A DNA stretch of 64,000 nt from G965247475 sp965247475 (GTDB lineage: Bacteria > Chloroflexota > UBA11872), in the NCBI GenBank assembly GCA_965247475.1, contig OZ252016.1, positions 62,001 to 126,000 on the forward strand, given 5' to 3'. Numbering within the stretch: the first letter of the stretch is position 1; every line of letters starts with the position of its first letter. The notes beneath the pieces are model-generated. The model worked only from the letters and a program-made list of their open reading frames with translations, was not told the origin of the DNA and did not search any database. A program made the translations under genes and the position numbers. This document shows, one piece after another, positions 25,826-34,650 of the stretch.

Positions 25826-27337
25826 ATGACGCTTGAAGCGCAGCTCGACCAGCTTCGTTCGCACCTGTATGAGGTTGACGACCTCGAATCGGCTGCCGCG
25901 GTCCTCAACTGGGACCAGCTCGTCTACATGCCGCCCGGCGGCGGCCCCGCGCGGGCGAGGCAGCTCGCCACGCTCGGTCGAATCGCGCACGAACGCTTCA
26001 CCGACCCGGCGATTGGACGGCTGCTGGACGACCTGCGCCCGCACGAGGAAGCGCTGCCGTACGACCACGACGACGCGAGTCTGATCCGCGTGACCCGGCG
26101 CGAATACGAGCGTGCGGTCAAGGTCCCGGCCGAGTTCGTCGCGCGCCTGCGGGCGCATACCGCCGCCTCGTACGACGCCTGGGCCGTGGCTCGTCCGGCC
26201 AACGACTTCGCCGCCGTCCGACCGTTCTTGGAGACCACGCTCGACCTCAGTCGTGAGTACGCCGGGTTCTTCCCCGGCCACGCCCACATCGCCGATCCGC
26301 TGATCGACGCCTCGGATCACGGCATGACCGCCGCCGAGATCGGCGCGATCTTCGCGGGGCTGCGACAGCGGCTGGTGCCGCTGGTGGATGCGATCGCTGC
26401 AGGCAAGCCGGCGAGCGATGCGCCGCTGCGCGGCCACTTCCCCGAGGCTCGGCAGCGCGTCTTCGCCGAGCGCGTGATCGCGCGCTTCGGCTACGACTTC
26501 GGGCGCGGTCGCCTCGACACCACGGCGCATCCCTTCATGACCAAGTTCTCGATCGGCGATGTCCGGATCACGACCCGATCGCGCCTCGACCACCTGGGCG
26601 ACCTCATCTTCAGCACGATTCACGAGGCCGGCCACGGCATGTACGAGCAGGGCATCGCGCCGGAGTTCGAGCGCCTGCCGCTCGGCAACGGCGCGTCATC
26701 TGGCCTGCACGAGAGCCAGTCGCGGCTATGGGAGAACCTGGTCGCGCGCGGCTTCGGATTCTGGGCGGGGGCCTATCCCGACCTCCAGACCGAGTTTCCC
26801 GAGCAGCTGGCGTCGGTACCCGTTGATGAGTTCTACGCGGCGATCAATCGCTCCGAGCGCACGTTGATCCGGACCGATGCCGATGAGCTCACCTACAACC
26901 TCCACGTGATGATCCGCTTCGATCTCGAGCTCGCGCTGCTCGAGGGCGGGCTCGAGGTTCGGGACCTGCCGGATGCCTGGAACGCACGCTATGCGGCCGA
27001 TCTGGGAGTCACCCCGCCCGACGATCGCGACGGCGTGCTGCAGGACGTGCACTGGTACGCCGGAACCATTGGCGGCGCCTTCCAGGGCTACACGCTCGGC
27101 AACGTCTTCGCCGCGCAGCTCTATGCGGCGGCCATCGACGCGCACCCGGAGATCCCCGACCGAATCGCCCTGGGCGAGTTCGGCACACTGCTCGGCTGGC
27201 TGCGCGCGAACGTCCACCGCCACGGCGCGAAGTTCACCGCGTCCGAGCTGATCGAGCGCGCCACCGGCCGACCCCTGACCATCGACCCGCTTATCGCGCA
27301 CTTGCAAGCGAAGGCCGCGGGCCGGGTCGGAGCCTGA
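25826..27337 (+). CDS. M32-family metallocarboxypeptidase (Taq carboxypeptidase-like)
   Basis: This is a zinc carboxypeptidase that trims C-terminal residues with broad specificity, in the cytoplasm (no signal peptide). The 503-aa length is typical. The zinc motif HEAGH lies in STIHEAGHGMYEQG (nt ~26610-26650), followed by the downstream Glu region SGLHESQSRLWENL, an M32 signature. ATG 25826 follows AAGGAG at 25811-25816. It stands alone between surE and the amidohydrolase. Confidence 0.95.
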   Translation: MTLEAQLDQLRSHLYEVDDLESAAAVLNWDQLVYMPPGGGPARARQLATLGRIAHERFTDPAIGRLLDDLRPHEEALPYDHDDASLIRVTRREYERAVKVPAEFVARLRAHTAASYDAWAVARPANDFAAVRPFLETTLDLSREYAGFFPGHAHIADPLIDASDHGMTAAEIGAIFAGLRQRLVPLVDAIAAGKPASDAPLRGHFPEARQRVFAERVIARFGYDFGRGRLDTTAHPFMTKFSIGDVRITTRSRLDHLGDLIFSTIHEAGHGMYEQGIAPEFERLPLGNGASSGLHESQSRLWENLVARGFGFWAGAYPDLQTEFPEQLASVPVDEFYAAINRSERTLIRTDADELTYNLHVMIRFDLELALLEGGLEVRDLPDAWNARYAADLGVTPPDDRDGVLQDVHWYAGTIGGAFQGYTLGNVFAAQLYAAAIDAHPEIPDRIALGEFGTLLGWLRANVHRHGAKFTASELIERATGRPLTIDPLIAHLQAKAAGRVGA

Positions 27338-27391
27338 TCGGGAGGCTCGCCACTCGTCAGCTCGTCAAGGGCGCTCGCACCCCCGTCCGTC

Positions 27392-27411
27392 ATTCCGGCG
27401 CACGCCGGAAT
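27392..27411. repeat. Short perfect palindrome ATTCCGGCG-CA-CGCCGGAAT
   Basis: A 9-bp perfect inverted repeat with a 2-nt loop, within GTCATTCCGG...GGAATCCAG. Elements of this form are widely seen as dispersed repeats in GC-rich bacterial genomes. A degenerate relative, TCACCCTGGCGGAAGCCGGGG, lies near 46248. Confidence 0.6.
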
Positions 27412-27566
27412 CCAGGCCCCGGCGCGAGCGGACGAGCCGAGCGCTCCCGCTGCCTCCCGGGCGGCGACGTGCCGTCATGCCGCGCAACGACAAAGGGGCC
27501 CGCGATCCCTCGCTTGACGCCTCTTACCGAGGCCGCCACCATCGGATTCAGACTGGAGGTGTCGCC

Positions 27567-28679
27567 ATGGCCACGACGGTTGCGCCCGCGGCGCTCGACG
27601 CGCAGGTCGAGCGGCCGCCGTCTCGCGTCAAGCTGATCGACGCCGACGTTCACAACTACCCCGCGTCGACCGATGACCTCATGCCCTTTCTCTCGCAGAG
27701 GTGGCAGCGATACGTCCGGGACTCCGGCTTCGAGGCCGGCCTGTTCAAGGGCACCTACCCGAAGCTGCACCGGCTGGCCAGCCGTCGCGATGCCTGGCCG
27801 CCGAATGGCAAGCGGCCTGGCGCGGACGAGCCGTTCGCGCGCAGCCAGTTGCTCGACCGGTGGAACGTCGATCTCGCGATCCTGAACCCGTTGTACTTCG
27901 TTGACGCCGTCCACAATTTGGATCTGGCCGCCGCCCTGGCGCGCGCGGTCAACGAGTGGACGGCGGCGGACTGGCTGGACGCCGATCCGCGCTGGAAGGG
28001 CTCGATCGTCATCGCGCCGCAGGACCCGCCGTCGGCGGCGGAGGAGATCCGGCGGGCGGGCGCCGATCCGCGCTTCGTGCAGATCCTGCTGCTGGTGCGC
28101 TCGCAAGCGCCGTACGGCCGGCGGCAGTACGAGCCGATCTTCGCGGCGGCGGCGGACGTGGGCTTGCCGATCGGGATCCACTTCGGGGGGCAGCACGGGC
28201 CGATCACGCCGAGCGGGTGGCCGTCGTACTACATCGAAGACCACACGGGGATGACGATGGCGTTCCAGGGGCAGGTGATGAGTCTGGTGTGCGAGGGAGT
28301 GTTCGAGAAGTACCCGAGTCTGCGGGTGGCGCTGGTCGAGGGCGGGTTCGCGTGGCTGCCGCCGTTGATGTGGCGGCTGGACAAGAACTACCGGGGGCTG
28401 CGGGAAGAGGTGCCGTGGCTGACGAAGCTGCCGAGCGCGTACATCCGGGAGCATTTCCGGGCGACGACGCAGCCGATGGAGGAGCCGGAGGACCCGCGGC
28501 AGCTGGTGCAGATGATAGAGATGCTAGGGGACGAGGACTTCTTGATGTTCGCGACGGACTACCCGCACTGGGACTTCGACGCGCCGGACCGGGCGCTGCC
28601 GGGGGTGGTGCCGGCGGAGCTGCGAGCGAAGATCATGGCGAGCAACGCCCTCGAGTTCTATGACTTCCAGCGCGCGTGA
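27567..28679 (+). CDS. Amidohydrolase-2 (ACMSD-like) family protein
   Basis: This is a metal-dependent TIM-barrel hydrolase or decarboxylase of 370 aa. It has the DxH-type metal motif in IDADVHNY, GIHFGG, VEGGFAWLPP and the C-terminal catalytic aspartate region FATDYPHWD. ATG 27567 follows GGAGGT. Relatives act on aromatic or ring-cleavage compounds, and the overlapping Rieske ferredoxin gene fits an aromatic-compound pathway; both points are inference. From about 28030 to 28640 the codons shift strongly to GCG, CCG, GGG and ACG compared with the first part of the gene. Confidence 0.88.
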   Translation: MATTVAPAALDAQVERPPSRVKLIDADVHNYPASTDDLMPFLSQRWQRYVRDSGFEAGLFKGTYPKLHRLASRRDAWPPNGKRPGADEPFARSQLLDRWNVDLAILNPLYFVDAVHNLDLAAALARAVNEWTAADWLDADPRWKGSIVIAPQDPPSAAEEIRRAGADPRFVQILLLVRSQAPYGRRQYEPIFAAAADVGLPIGIHFGGQHGPITPSGWPSYYIEDHTGMTMAFQGQVMSLVCEGVFEKYPSLRVALVEGGFAWLPPLMWRLDKNYRGLREEVPWLTKLPSAYIREHFRATTQPMEEPEDPRQLVQMIEMLGDEDFLMFATDYPHWDFDAPDRALPGVVPAELRAKIMASNALEFYDFQRA

Positions 28680-29025
28680 CATCGGAGCGCTGACAGACTT
28701 CGTCACCGGCGATCCACAGCGGGTCGAACTCGACGGCCGCGCGCTCGTGGTCGTGCGTAACGGGGACGATGTCTACGCGCTGCGCGACATCTGTTCGCAC
28801 CAGGGGGCGCGTCTTTCAAACGGACGCGTGACCGGAATCACGCGGGCCACCGCTGCCGATCGCCAGGGCACCTACGAGCGCGCGGGCGAGTTTCTCATGT
28901 GTCCCTGGCACGGTTGGACCTATGAGCTGTCCACCGGCCGCGCAATCGTCGATCCCGTGCGCGCCCGGGTCCGGAGCTATCCGGTCAGCGTGCGGAACGG
29001 CCGGGTCATCGTCGATCTGAGCTAG
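28660..29025 (+). CDS. Rieske [2Fe-2S] ferredoxin-like protein
   Basis: This 121-aa single-domain electron carrier has the two cluster-binding pairs CSH and CPWH. The spacer between them is about 33 residues, roughly twice that of common Rieske ferredoxins, owing to an insert around RATAADRQGTYERAGE. ATG 28660 lies 20 bases inside the amidohydrolase gene, so the two are coupled. It may feed electrons to an oxygenase encoded elsewhere. Confidence 0.9.
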   Translation: MTSSARDIGALTDFVTGDPQRVELDGRALVVVRNGDDVYALRDICSHQGARLSNGRVTGITRATAADRQGTYERAGEFLMCPWHGWTYELSTGRAIVDPVRARVRSYPVSVRNGRVIVDLS

Positions 29026-29056
29026 CGGTCGTTCCCACCACCTCTCGCCCCCTCAG

Positions 29057-29165
29057 GTCATTCCGAGGCGAAGCCGAGGGCCTGTTCTGAGGCTCTCGAA
29101 GGAACCTCACGACCACCGGACCGGCGAGTCCCCTCGCCCATTGGGACCGGCTCTGTCGAAGGGGC
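29057..29165. repeat. Dispersed intergenic repeat, element 4
   Basis: It starts GTCATTCCGAGGCGAAGCCGAGG, with GGCTCTCGAAGGAACCTCAC, CCACCGGACCGGCGAG and CTCTGTCGAAGG. It follows the Rieske gene and fills most of the gap before the next gene. Confidence 0.75.
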
Positions 29166-29266
29166 GCGCGCATCCGCCGACGCGCTGATCGAACCGGGCA
29201 ATCGTGAGTGCCCGAGAATCCGGGACGCATTTTCGGGTGTCGCCCGGATGCGCGACCATCGCCGCT

Positions 29267-30427
29267 GTGAATACCGCATCTCCCAGCGACATCCGTGGGC
29301 TGGTGGACCAGCTGCATGCCTCGCGGGCCATGGCGGCGCTCGCGCTCACCGGCGGCGGTGCCGGCGCGATCACGGCCTTGCTGCGGCGGCACGGCGGCTC
29401 GCGCACCGTGCTCGAGGCGGCGATTCCGTACGCGCCCGCCGCGTTGGATCAGTACCTCGGCCGCCCGGTTTCCGGAGCCGCCTCGGGTGAGACAGCTCGC
29501 GATCTCGCCGCAGCGGCCTACGCTCGGGCGCTGCGCCAGCGTCCCGATTCCAGCATCCCGGTCGTGGGCCTCGGCGCCACCGCGGCCCTCGCCACCGACC
29601 GGCCGCGTCGCGGCGCCCGCCGTCTCCACGTGGCAACCGTTGATGGCGCTCGCGTGGCGTCGGCCGCGCTCGAACTCGGTCACCCCGATCGGTCGCGCGA
29701 GGAAGACGAGGCGATCGCCGAACGCCTGATCCTGACCCGGCTCGCCGATGCGATCGGTATCGAGACCGGGCTGGCGCTGGGTCTGTCCGCCGACGATCGC
29801 CTGGAGGTGACCGAACGGCTGTGTCGCTACCCCATCGAGGTGGTCGCCGATGGCGAGCAGCCGTGGATCGTGGCGCGCCCGGACGGGACCTACCGTCCCG
29901 GCGGGCCTGTGCCGGCCGCAGTGGTCTCCGGGTCGTTCGATCCCGCCCACCAGGGCCACCGGGCGCTGATCGCGGCCGCGCGGCGGCGCGTGACCGGATT
30001 TGTCGCCTACGAAGTCTCGGTGACCAACGTGGACAAGCCGCCGCTCGCGCCCGCGACGGTTGCGCGCCGGGTCGAGCAGTTCGCCGGCGAGGCCGGGGTG
30101 TTGATCACCCGCGCGCCAACCTTTGTCGAGAAGGCCCGCCTGTTCCCGAGATCCCTGTTTGCGATCGGGGCCGACACCGCGCCGCGGGTCACGGCGCCCG
30201 AGTACTACGGCGGCGGCGACGCAATGCGCGCGGCGCTCGCTGAGCTGCGGCGACTGGGGAATCGGTTCCTGGTTGCCGCGCGCCACGACGGCTCGCGGTT
30301 CGTTCGGCTGGATGACCTGGCGATTCCCGATGCGTTTCGGGACCTGTTTGAAGCGATCTCGCCCGACGAGCTCCGCGTGGACGTTGCATCGACCGATCTT
30401 CGCGCCCGCGGACGGTCTGCGCCCTAG
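29267..30427 (+). CDS. CinA-C-like / NMN adenylyltransferase-like fusion protein
   Basis: Two domains are joined (~386 aa). Residues ~10-170 resemble the CinA C-terminal (PncC, NMN deamidase) fold: ALTGGGAGAIT, EAAIPYA, GLGATAALATDRP. The CinA serine of SLTGG is alanine here. Residues ~215-386 resemble the NadD/cytidylyltransferase fold, with VVSGSFDPAHQGHRAL carrying the HxGH nucleotide-transfer motif. Such pairing points to pyridine-nucleotide metabolism, but activity is not proven. The start is uncertain: GTG 29267 or GTG 29204, with no strong ribosome site at either. Confidence 0.78.
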   Translation: MNTASPSDIRGLVDQLHASRAMAALALTGGGAGAITALLRRHGGSRTVLEAAIPYAPAALDQYLGRPVSGAASGETARDLAAAAYARALRQRPDSSIPVVGLGATAALATDRPRRGARRLHVATVDGARVASAALELGHPDRSREEDEAIAERLILTRLADAIGIETGLALGLSADDRLEVTERLCRYPIEVVADGEQPWIVARPDGTYRPGGPVPAAVVSGSFDPAHQGHRALIAAARRRVTGFVAYEVSVTNVDKPPLAPATVARRVEQFAGEAGVLITRAPTFVEKARLFPRSLFAIGADTAPRVTAPEYYGGGDAMRAALAELRRLGNRFLVAARHDGSRFVRLDDLAIPDAFRDLFEAISPDELRVDVASTDLRARGRSAP

Positions 30428-30523
30428 CTCCCGCGAAGGTCGGCGCGAACGCACGGCGCGGGCGGGTACGGCAGCTTCGGTTACCATCGATTTAGTGAAT
30501 CCAACCCGGGGGCACAGCGGCCC

Positions 30524-31693
30524 ATGACCGTGGGGAGACGCCCCGAGCGTCCCCGTCCGCCGGCTCCTCGCGCCCGCCGTCGTGGCTGGGTCGAGTGGAT
30601 TCGGAACTGGCCGCTCAGGCCGGATGAGCCGTCCGACGACAGGCGCGATGTCCGCCCTGAACGCTGGTCGCCGCGCACCCGGCGAACCGTGGTCGTGTTC
30701 ATCGCGATCTTGGTTGCGCTGGTGCTATGGGGCGCCCGCGACATCCTCGGACCGTTCGTCTGGGCCGGGATCTTCGCCTACGTGCTGAATCCCGCCGTCA
30801 ACCTGTTGCGGCGGGTGGCGCGGGTCCCTCGGCCGCTGGCGGTTGCGTTGCTGTACGTGATCGGCGTCGGTCTGGTCGTGGCCGCCGCGATCCTTCTGGT
30901 TCCGCTGATCCGCTCCGAGCTCGACCGGGTAACCAGCGATCTCCCCGAGATCATCGAGGGGGCCGAGAGCTCGCTGCCGGCCGAGATCCTCGGTCAACCG
31001 CTCAGCGTCCAGGGCCTCGTCGATACGTTCAACGCGAGCGTCACCGCATTCCTGTCTGACACCACCGCGGCCGTTGGCGCCTTTCGAACCGCCTTCGAGG
31101 GCGTGATCCACGTGCTGCTGGCGCTGGTCGCGGCGGCGTATCTGCTGCTGGCGGGCCCGCGGTTGGTGTCCAACATGATCAGCCTCCTACCCGTCGCTCA
31201 GCGTGCCGAGGCGTCGGTCCTCGTCGCGTCAATCAATCGCGTGTTCGGCGGCTTCATCCGCGGTGAGCTCATCCTGGTCGTGATCATGAGCGTCACCACC
31301 TACATCGGGCTGTCGATCATCGGCGTGCCGTTCGCGCTTGTGATCGCGATCGCCACCGGCTTCCTCGAGTTGATTCCGGTGTTCGGGCCGGTCATTGCGG
31401 CAGTTCCGCCGATCGCCCTCGCGCTGGTCACGCAGAACAATTTCGAGTTGCCCGGCTGGCTCGCCGCCACCGTGGTGGCGATCATGTACACGGTGCTGCG
31501 GCAGGTCGAGGACTACCTGGTCATTCCCAACGTCGTCGGACGCGTCGTCCGAGTGCACCCGCTCGTCGCGCTGTTCGCGCTCTTTGCCGGTCTTCAGATC
31601 TGGGGCGTCACCGGAATGATCATCGCCCTGCCGGTGGCCGGCGTCGCCCGCGTGCTGCTGGGCTACGTCTACCGGCGCACCGTTACACAGTGA
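30524..31693 (+). CDS. AI-2E (PerM/YdiK) family permease
   Basis: This 389-aa polytopic membrane protein has an Arg/Pro-rich cytoplasmic N-terminus (~55 residues) and about seven or eight hydrophobic helices. Family features include FVWAGIFAYVLNP, the ELIPVFGPVIAAVPP loop and a late LVALFALFAGLQIWGVTGMIIALP segment. Members export small molecules (AI-2 in E. coli) or act as antiporters; the substrate is unknown here. ATG 30524 was used. Its stop overlaps the GTG of the GNAT gene (GTGA). Confidence 0.92.
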   Translation: MTVGRRPERPRPPAPRARRRGWVEWIRNWPLRPDEPSDDRRDVRPERWSPRTRRTVVVFIAILVALVLWGARDILGPFVWAGIFAYVLNPAVNLLRRVARVPRPLAVALLYVIGVGLVVAAAILLVPLIRSELDRVTSDLPEIIEGAESSLPAEILGQPLSVQGLVDTFNASVTAFLSDTTAAVGAFRTAFEGVIHVLLALVAAAYLLLAGPRLVSNMISLLPVAQRAEASVLVASINRVFGGFIRGELILVVIMSVTTYIGLSIIGVPFALVIAIATGFLELIPVFGPVIAAVPPIALALVTQNNFELPGWLAATVVAIMYTVLRQVEDYLVIPNVVGRVVRVHPLVALFALFAGLQIWGVTGMIIALPVAGVARVLLGYVYRRTVTQ

Positions 31694-32232
31694 GAGTCCA
31701 GATTCGCGAAGGTACCGCCGCCGACTGGTCGGCCTGCTGGAACATGGACGTCTCGTACTCCACCGAGAGCGTGTGGCAGCTCCGCTCGCAGCAGAATGGC
31801 GAGTCCTACGAATCGGCGATCGAGCCCGTGCGCCTGCCGCGGCCCTTGACGCTGCGGGATCCTCTTTGGCGCGCCAACGGCGTTACCTCGGTCGGAGATG
31901 ACGGCGTGCTGCTCGTCGCTGATTCGTCGCTCGGTGTCATCGGCTTCACACTCGTGGCCGCCGAATCGCTTCGAGACGTGAATCAGCTCGTCATGCTCGC
32001 GGTCGTGGGCCACGCGCGCCGTCAGGGGATTGGTCGGCGGCTGTTGGCGGCCGCGATCGACGCGGCCCGCGGCCGCGGTGGGCGCGCCCTGTGCGCCACG
32101 CTTCAAGCGCGCAATTACCCTGCCATCGCCTTCGTCCGAGCGGCGGGCTTCGCCTTCGCCGGATACGACGAGCAGTTCTTCCCATCCAACGACGTGGCGC
32201 TATTCTTCGCCCACCGCCTTCGCAGGACCTAG
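31690..32232 (+). CDS. GNAT-family N-acetyltransferase
   Basis: The 180-aa protein has the acetyl-CoA-binding motif A LAVVGHARRQGIGRRLL (nt ~31997-32050), followed by NYPAIAFVRAAGFAFAGYDE, a typical GNAT end. The acceptor substrate is not evident. The GTG start overlaps the preceding stop by four bases, so it is probably translated from the permease mRNA. Confidence 0.88.
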   Translation: MRVQIREGTAADWSACWNMDVSYSTESVWQLRSQQNGESYESAIEPVRLPRPLTLRDPLWRANGVTSVGDDGVLLVADSSLGVIGFTLVAAESLRDVNQLVMLAVVGHARRQGIGRRLLAAAIDAARGRGGRALCATLQARNYPAIAFVRAAGFAFAGYDEQFFPSNDVALFFAHRLRRT

Positions 32233-32254
32233 GCGCGGACGTTCGAGGCGCATG

Positions 32255-33556
32255 ATGCCGGGCGATATCGCACTTGGAATGCTCGGGCTCGGGACCGTCG
32301 GTTCCGCCGTCGCCCGCACGTTGCACGCACGCGCCGGCTTCCTGGAACGCCAGCTCGGGCGCCGTCTCGTGATCGCGCGTGCGCTCGTGCGCGATCCAGA
32401 CAAGCCGCGCGACCTGACGATCGAGGCTGGTCGGCTCACGACCGATCCGGCCGCGGTGCTCGACGATCCGGAGATCGATGTCGTCGTCGAGCTCCTGGGC
32501 GGCGTCGAGCCGGCGCGCGCGTACCTGCGCCGCGCGCTCGAAGGTGGCAAGCACGTCGTCACCGCCAACAAGGAGGTCATGGCGGCGCACGGCGTCGAGT
32601 TGCTCCAGCTCGCCGCCGAGAGGAACCGCGACCTCTACTTCGAGGCGAGTGTCGGCGGCGGCATCCCGCTGATCGGACCGTTTCGCCAGGATCTCGCCGC
32701 GAACGAGATCCGCGAGGTCCACGCCATCCTCAACGGCACCACGAACTACATCCTGACCCAGATGGCCGAGCACGGGACCAAATACGCGGATGCGCTTGCC
32801 GAGGCCCAGCGGCTCGGGTATGCCGAGCCGGATCCGACCAACGATGTGGAGGGCCACGACGCGGCGTTCAAGCTCGCGATTCTGGCCACCTTGGCCTTCA
32901 AGACGCGCGTGGCGCCCGAGGAGGTGTTTCGCGAGGGCATCGCCGGACTGGCACCATCCGATTTCCTCTACGCCGCGGAGCTCGGCTACAGCATCAAGCT
33001 CCTGGCCATCGCCAAGCAGCGGTCGGACGGCATCGAGGTGCGCGTCCATCCCACGCTCGTCCAGCGCGATTTCCTGATTGGCCAGGTGGATGGGGTCTTC
33101 AACTGCGTACGAATTGATGGCGACCTGCTCGGGCGGGCGCTCTTCATCGGGCGAGGCGCGGGACCCGAGCCAACCTCCAGTGCAATCGTGGCCGATCTGA
33201 TCGATCTGGGGCACAACCTCGGTGCCGGATCGCACAACCGAATCCCCGTCATCGTGGACCGATCGGTGTCCGTGCTCGATGCCCAGGCGGTCCGCTCCCG
33301 CTACTACCTGCGGATCTGGGCGACGGACAAACCCGGCGTGCTCGCGCAGATCGGGTCGGTGTGCGGCGGCGAGGAGATCAGCATCGCCTCGGTGCTCCAG
33401 AAGGAGGTTGATGAGGCTGCGGGCCGCGCCGAGCTGGTGCTGCTGACCCACGAGGCGCCCGAATCGGCCGCGCGCGCCGCCGTCGCGCGCATGGCAAACC
33501 TGGATGTCGTCGCCGAGGTCGCCAGCGTCATCCGGGTCGAGGATCTGGTCGAATGA
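32255..33556 (+). CDS. hom: Homoserine dehydrogenase
   Basis: It reduces aspartate semialdehyde to homoserine in threonine and methionine synthesis. The 433-aa protein has a Rossmann N-terminus (LGLGTVGSAVAR), TANKEVMAAHG, the catalytic core GGGIPLI, NGTTNYIL and EPDPTNDVEG, and a C-terminal ACT domain (WATDKPGVLAQIG) for feedback control, probably by threonine. Two ATGs abut (32252 and 32255); GAGG at 32245-32248 fits 32255 better. It overlaps thrC by four bases. Confidence 0.95.
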   Translation: MPGDIALGMLGLGTVGSAVARTLHARAGFLERQLGRRLVIARALVRDPDKPRDLTIEAGRLTTDPAAVLDDPEIDVVVELLGGVEPARAYLRRALEGGKHVVTANKEVMAAHGVELLQLAAERNRDLYFEASVGGGIPLIGPFRQDLAANEIREVHAILNGTTNYILTQMAEHGTKYADALAEAQRLGYAEPDPTNDVEGHDAAFKLAILATLAFKTRVAPEEVFREGIAGLAPSDFLYAAELGYSIKLLAIAKQRSDGIEVRVHPTLVQRDFLIGQVDGVFNCVRIDGDLLGRALFIGRGAGPEPTSSAIVADLIDLGHNLGAGSHNRIPVIVDRSVSVLDAQAVRSRYYLRIWATDKPGVLAQIGSVCGGEEISIASVLQKEVDEAAGRAELVLLTHEAPESAARAAVARMANLDVVAEVASVIRVEDLVE

Positions 33557-34617
33557 TCGCGCGCCCCAAGCCGGGCGTCATCGAGCGCTATCGCGAGTTC
33601 CTCACGATCGATCCCGATGCCGAGGCGGTGACCATCGGCGAGGGCGACACCCCGCTCGTTCGCGCGCCCGCCCTCGAGCGCCGCACTGGCGTCTCGGAGG
33701 TGTGGCTCAAGCTCGAAGGCGCGAATCCCACCGGCTCCTTCAAGGATCGCGGCATGGCCGTCGCCGTTTCCCAGGCGCTGGCGGTCGGCGCCAGAACGTT
33801 CATTTGCGCGTCGACCGGGAACACCGCCGCCTCCGCGGCCGCCTTCGGCGCACGCACCGCGCGCTCCACCGTGGTCGTGGTGCCCAAGAACGCCATCGCC
33901 ATCGGCAAGCTGTCGCAATCGCTCATCTACGGCGCCCGCGTGCTCGCGATTCGCGGGTCATTTGACGACGGCCTGCGCGCCGTCCGGACGCTTGCCGAGC
34001 GCGAGGGCGTGGCGTTGGTGAACTCCATCAACCGCTACCGCCTCGAGGGCCAAAAGACCGCCGCCTTCGAGATCGTCGATCAGCTCGGTGACGCTCCAGA
34101 CGAGCTCTATATTCCGGTCGGCAACGCCGGCAATATCTCCGCGTACTGGGATGGGTTCAGCGACTACTGGCGGGCCGGCCGCGCGACGCAGCGGCCCGTG
34201 CTGCGCGGCTTCCAGGCCGCTGGGGCCGCGCCGATCGTCGACGGCGTCGCCGTGGCCGAACCCCAGACGGTCGCGTCGGCGATCCGGATCGGCAACCCTG
34301 CCAACTGGGAGAGCGCCGAGCGCGCCCGCGACGAATCGGACGGTTCGATCGAGGCGCTCCCCGACACCGCGATCATCGAGGCATTCCGGCTGCTCGCCCA
34401 AGAGGTGGGCGTGTTCGTCGAGCTGGCCTCCGCCACGGCGGTGGCCGGGCTCCTCCACCGCGCCCGCGAAGGCCGCCCGCACGGCGGCCGCGTCGCCTGC
34501 GTGCTCACGGGGACAGGCTTGAAAGACCCCGGCGTCGCCATCCGCTACGCCGCCGAGCCGGTCGAGACCGAGCCCGACGTCGATTCGATCGCGGCGGCGC
34601 TCGGCTGGACCGCGTAG
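33553..34617 (+). CDS. thrC: Threonine synthase
   Basis: This PLP enzyme converts phosphohomoserine to threonine. The 354-aa protein has the PLP-lysine motif NPTGSFKDRGM, STGNTAASAAAF, VPVGNAGNISAYW and the late TGTGLKDP. ATGA overlap with hom indicates coupling. No thrB (homoserine kinase) is visible nearby. Confidence 0.96.
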   Translation: MIARPKPGVIERYREFLTIDPDAEAVTIGEGDTPLVRAPALERRTGVSEVWLKLEGANPTGSFKDRGMAVAVSQALAVGARTFICASTGNTAASAAAFGARTARSTVVVVPKNAIAIGKLSQSLIYGARVLAIRGSFDDGLRAVRTLAEREGVALVNSINRYRLEGQKTAAFEIVDQLGDAPDELYIPVGNAGNISAYWDGFSDYWRAGRATQRPVLRGFQAAGAAPIVDGVAVAEPQTVASAIRIGNPANWESAERARDESDGSIEALPDTAIIEAFRLLAQEVGVFVELASATAVAGLLHRAREGRPHGGRVACVLTGTGLKDPGVAIRYAAEPVETEPDVDSIAAALGWTA

Positions 34618-34650
34618 GCCCTGCCCTGAGTCAATCGAGGGAGCTGTCCC

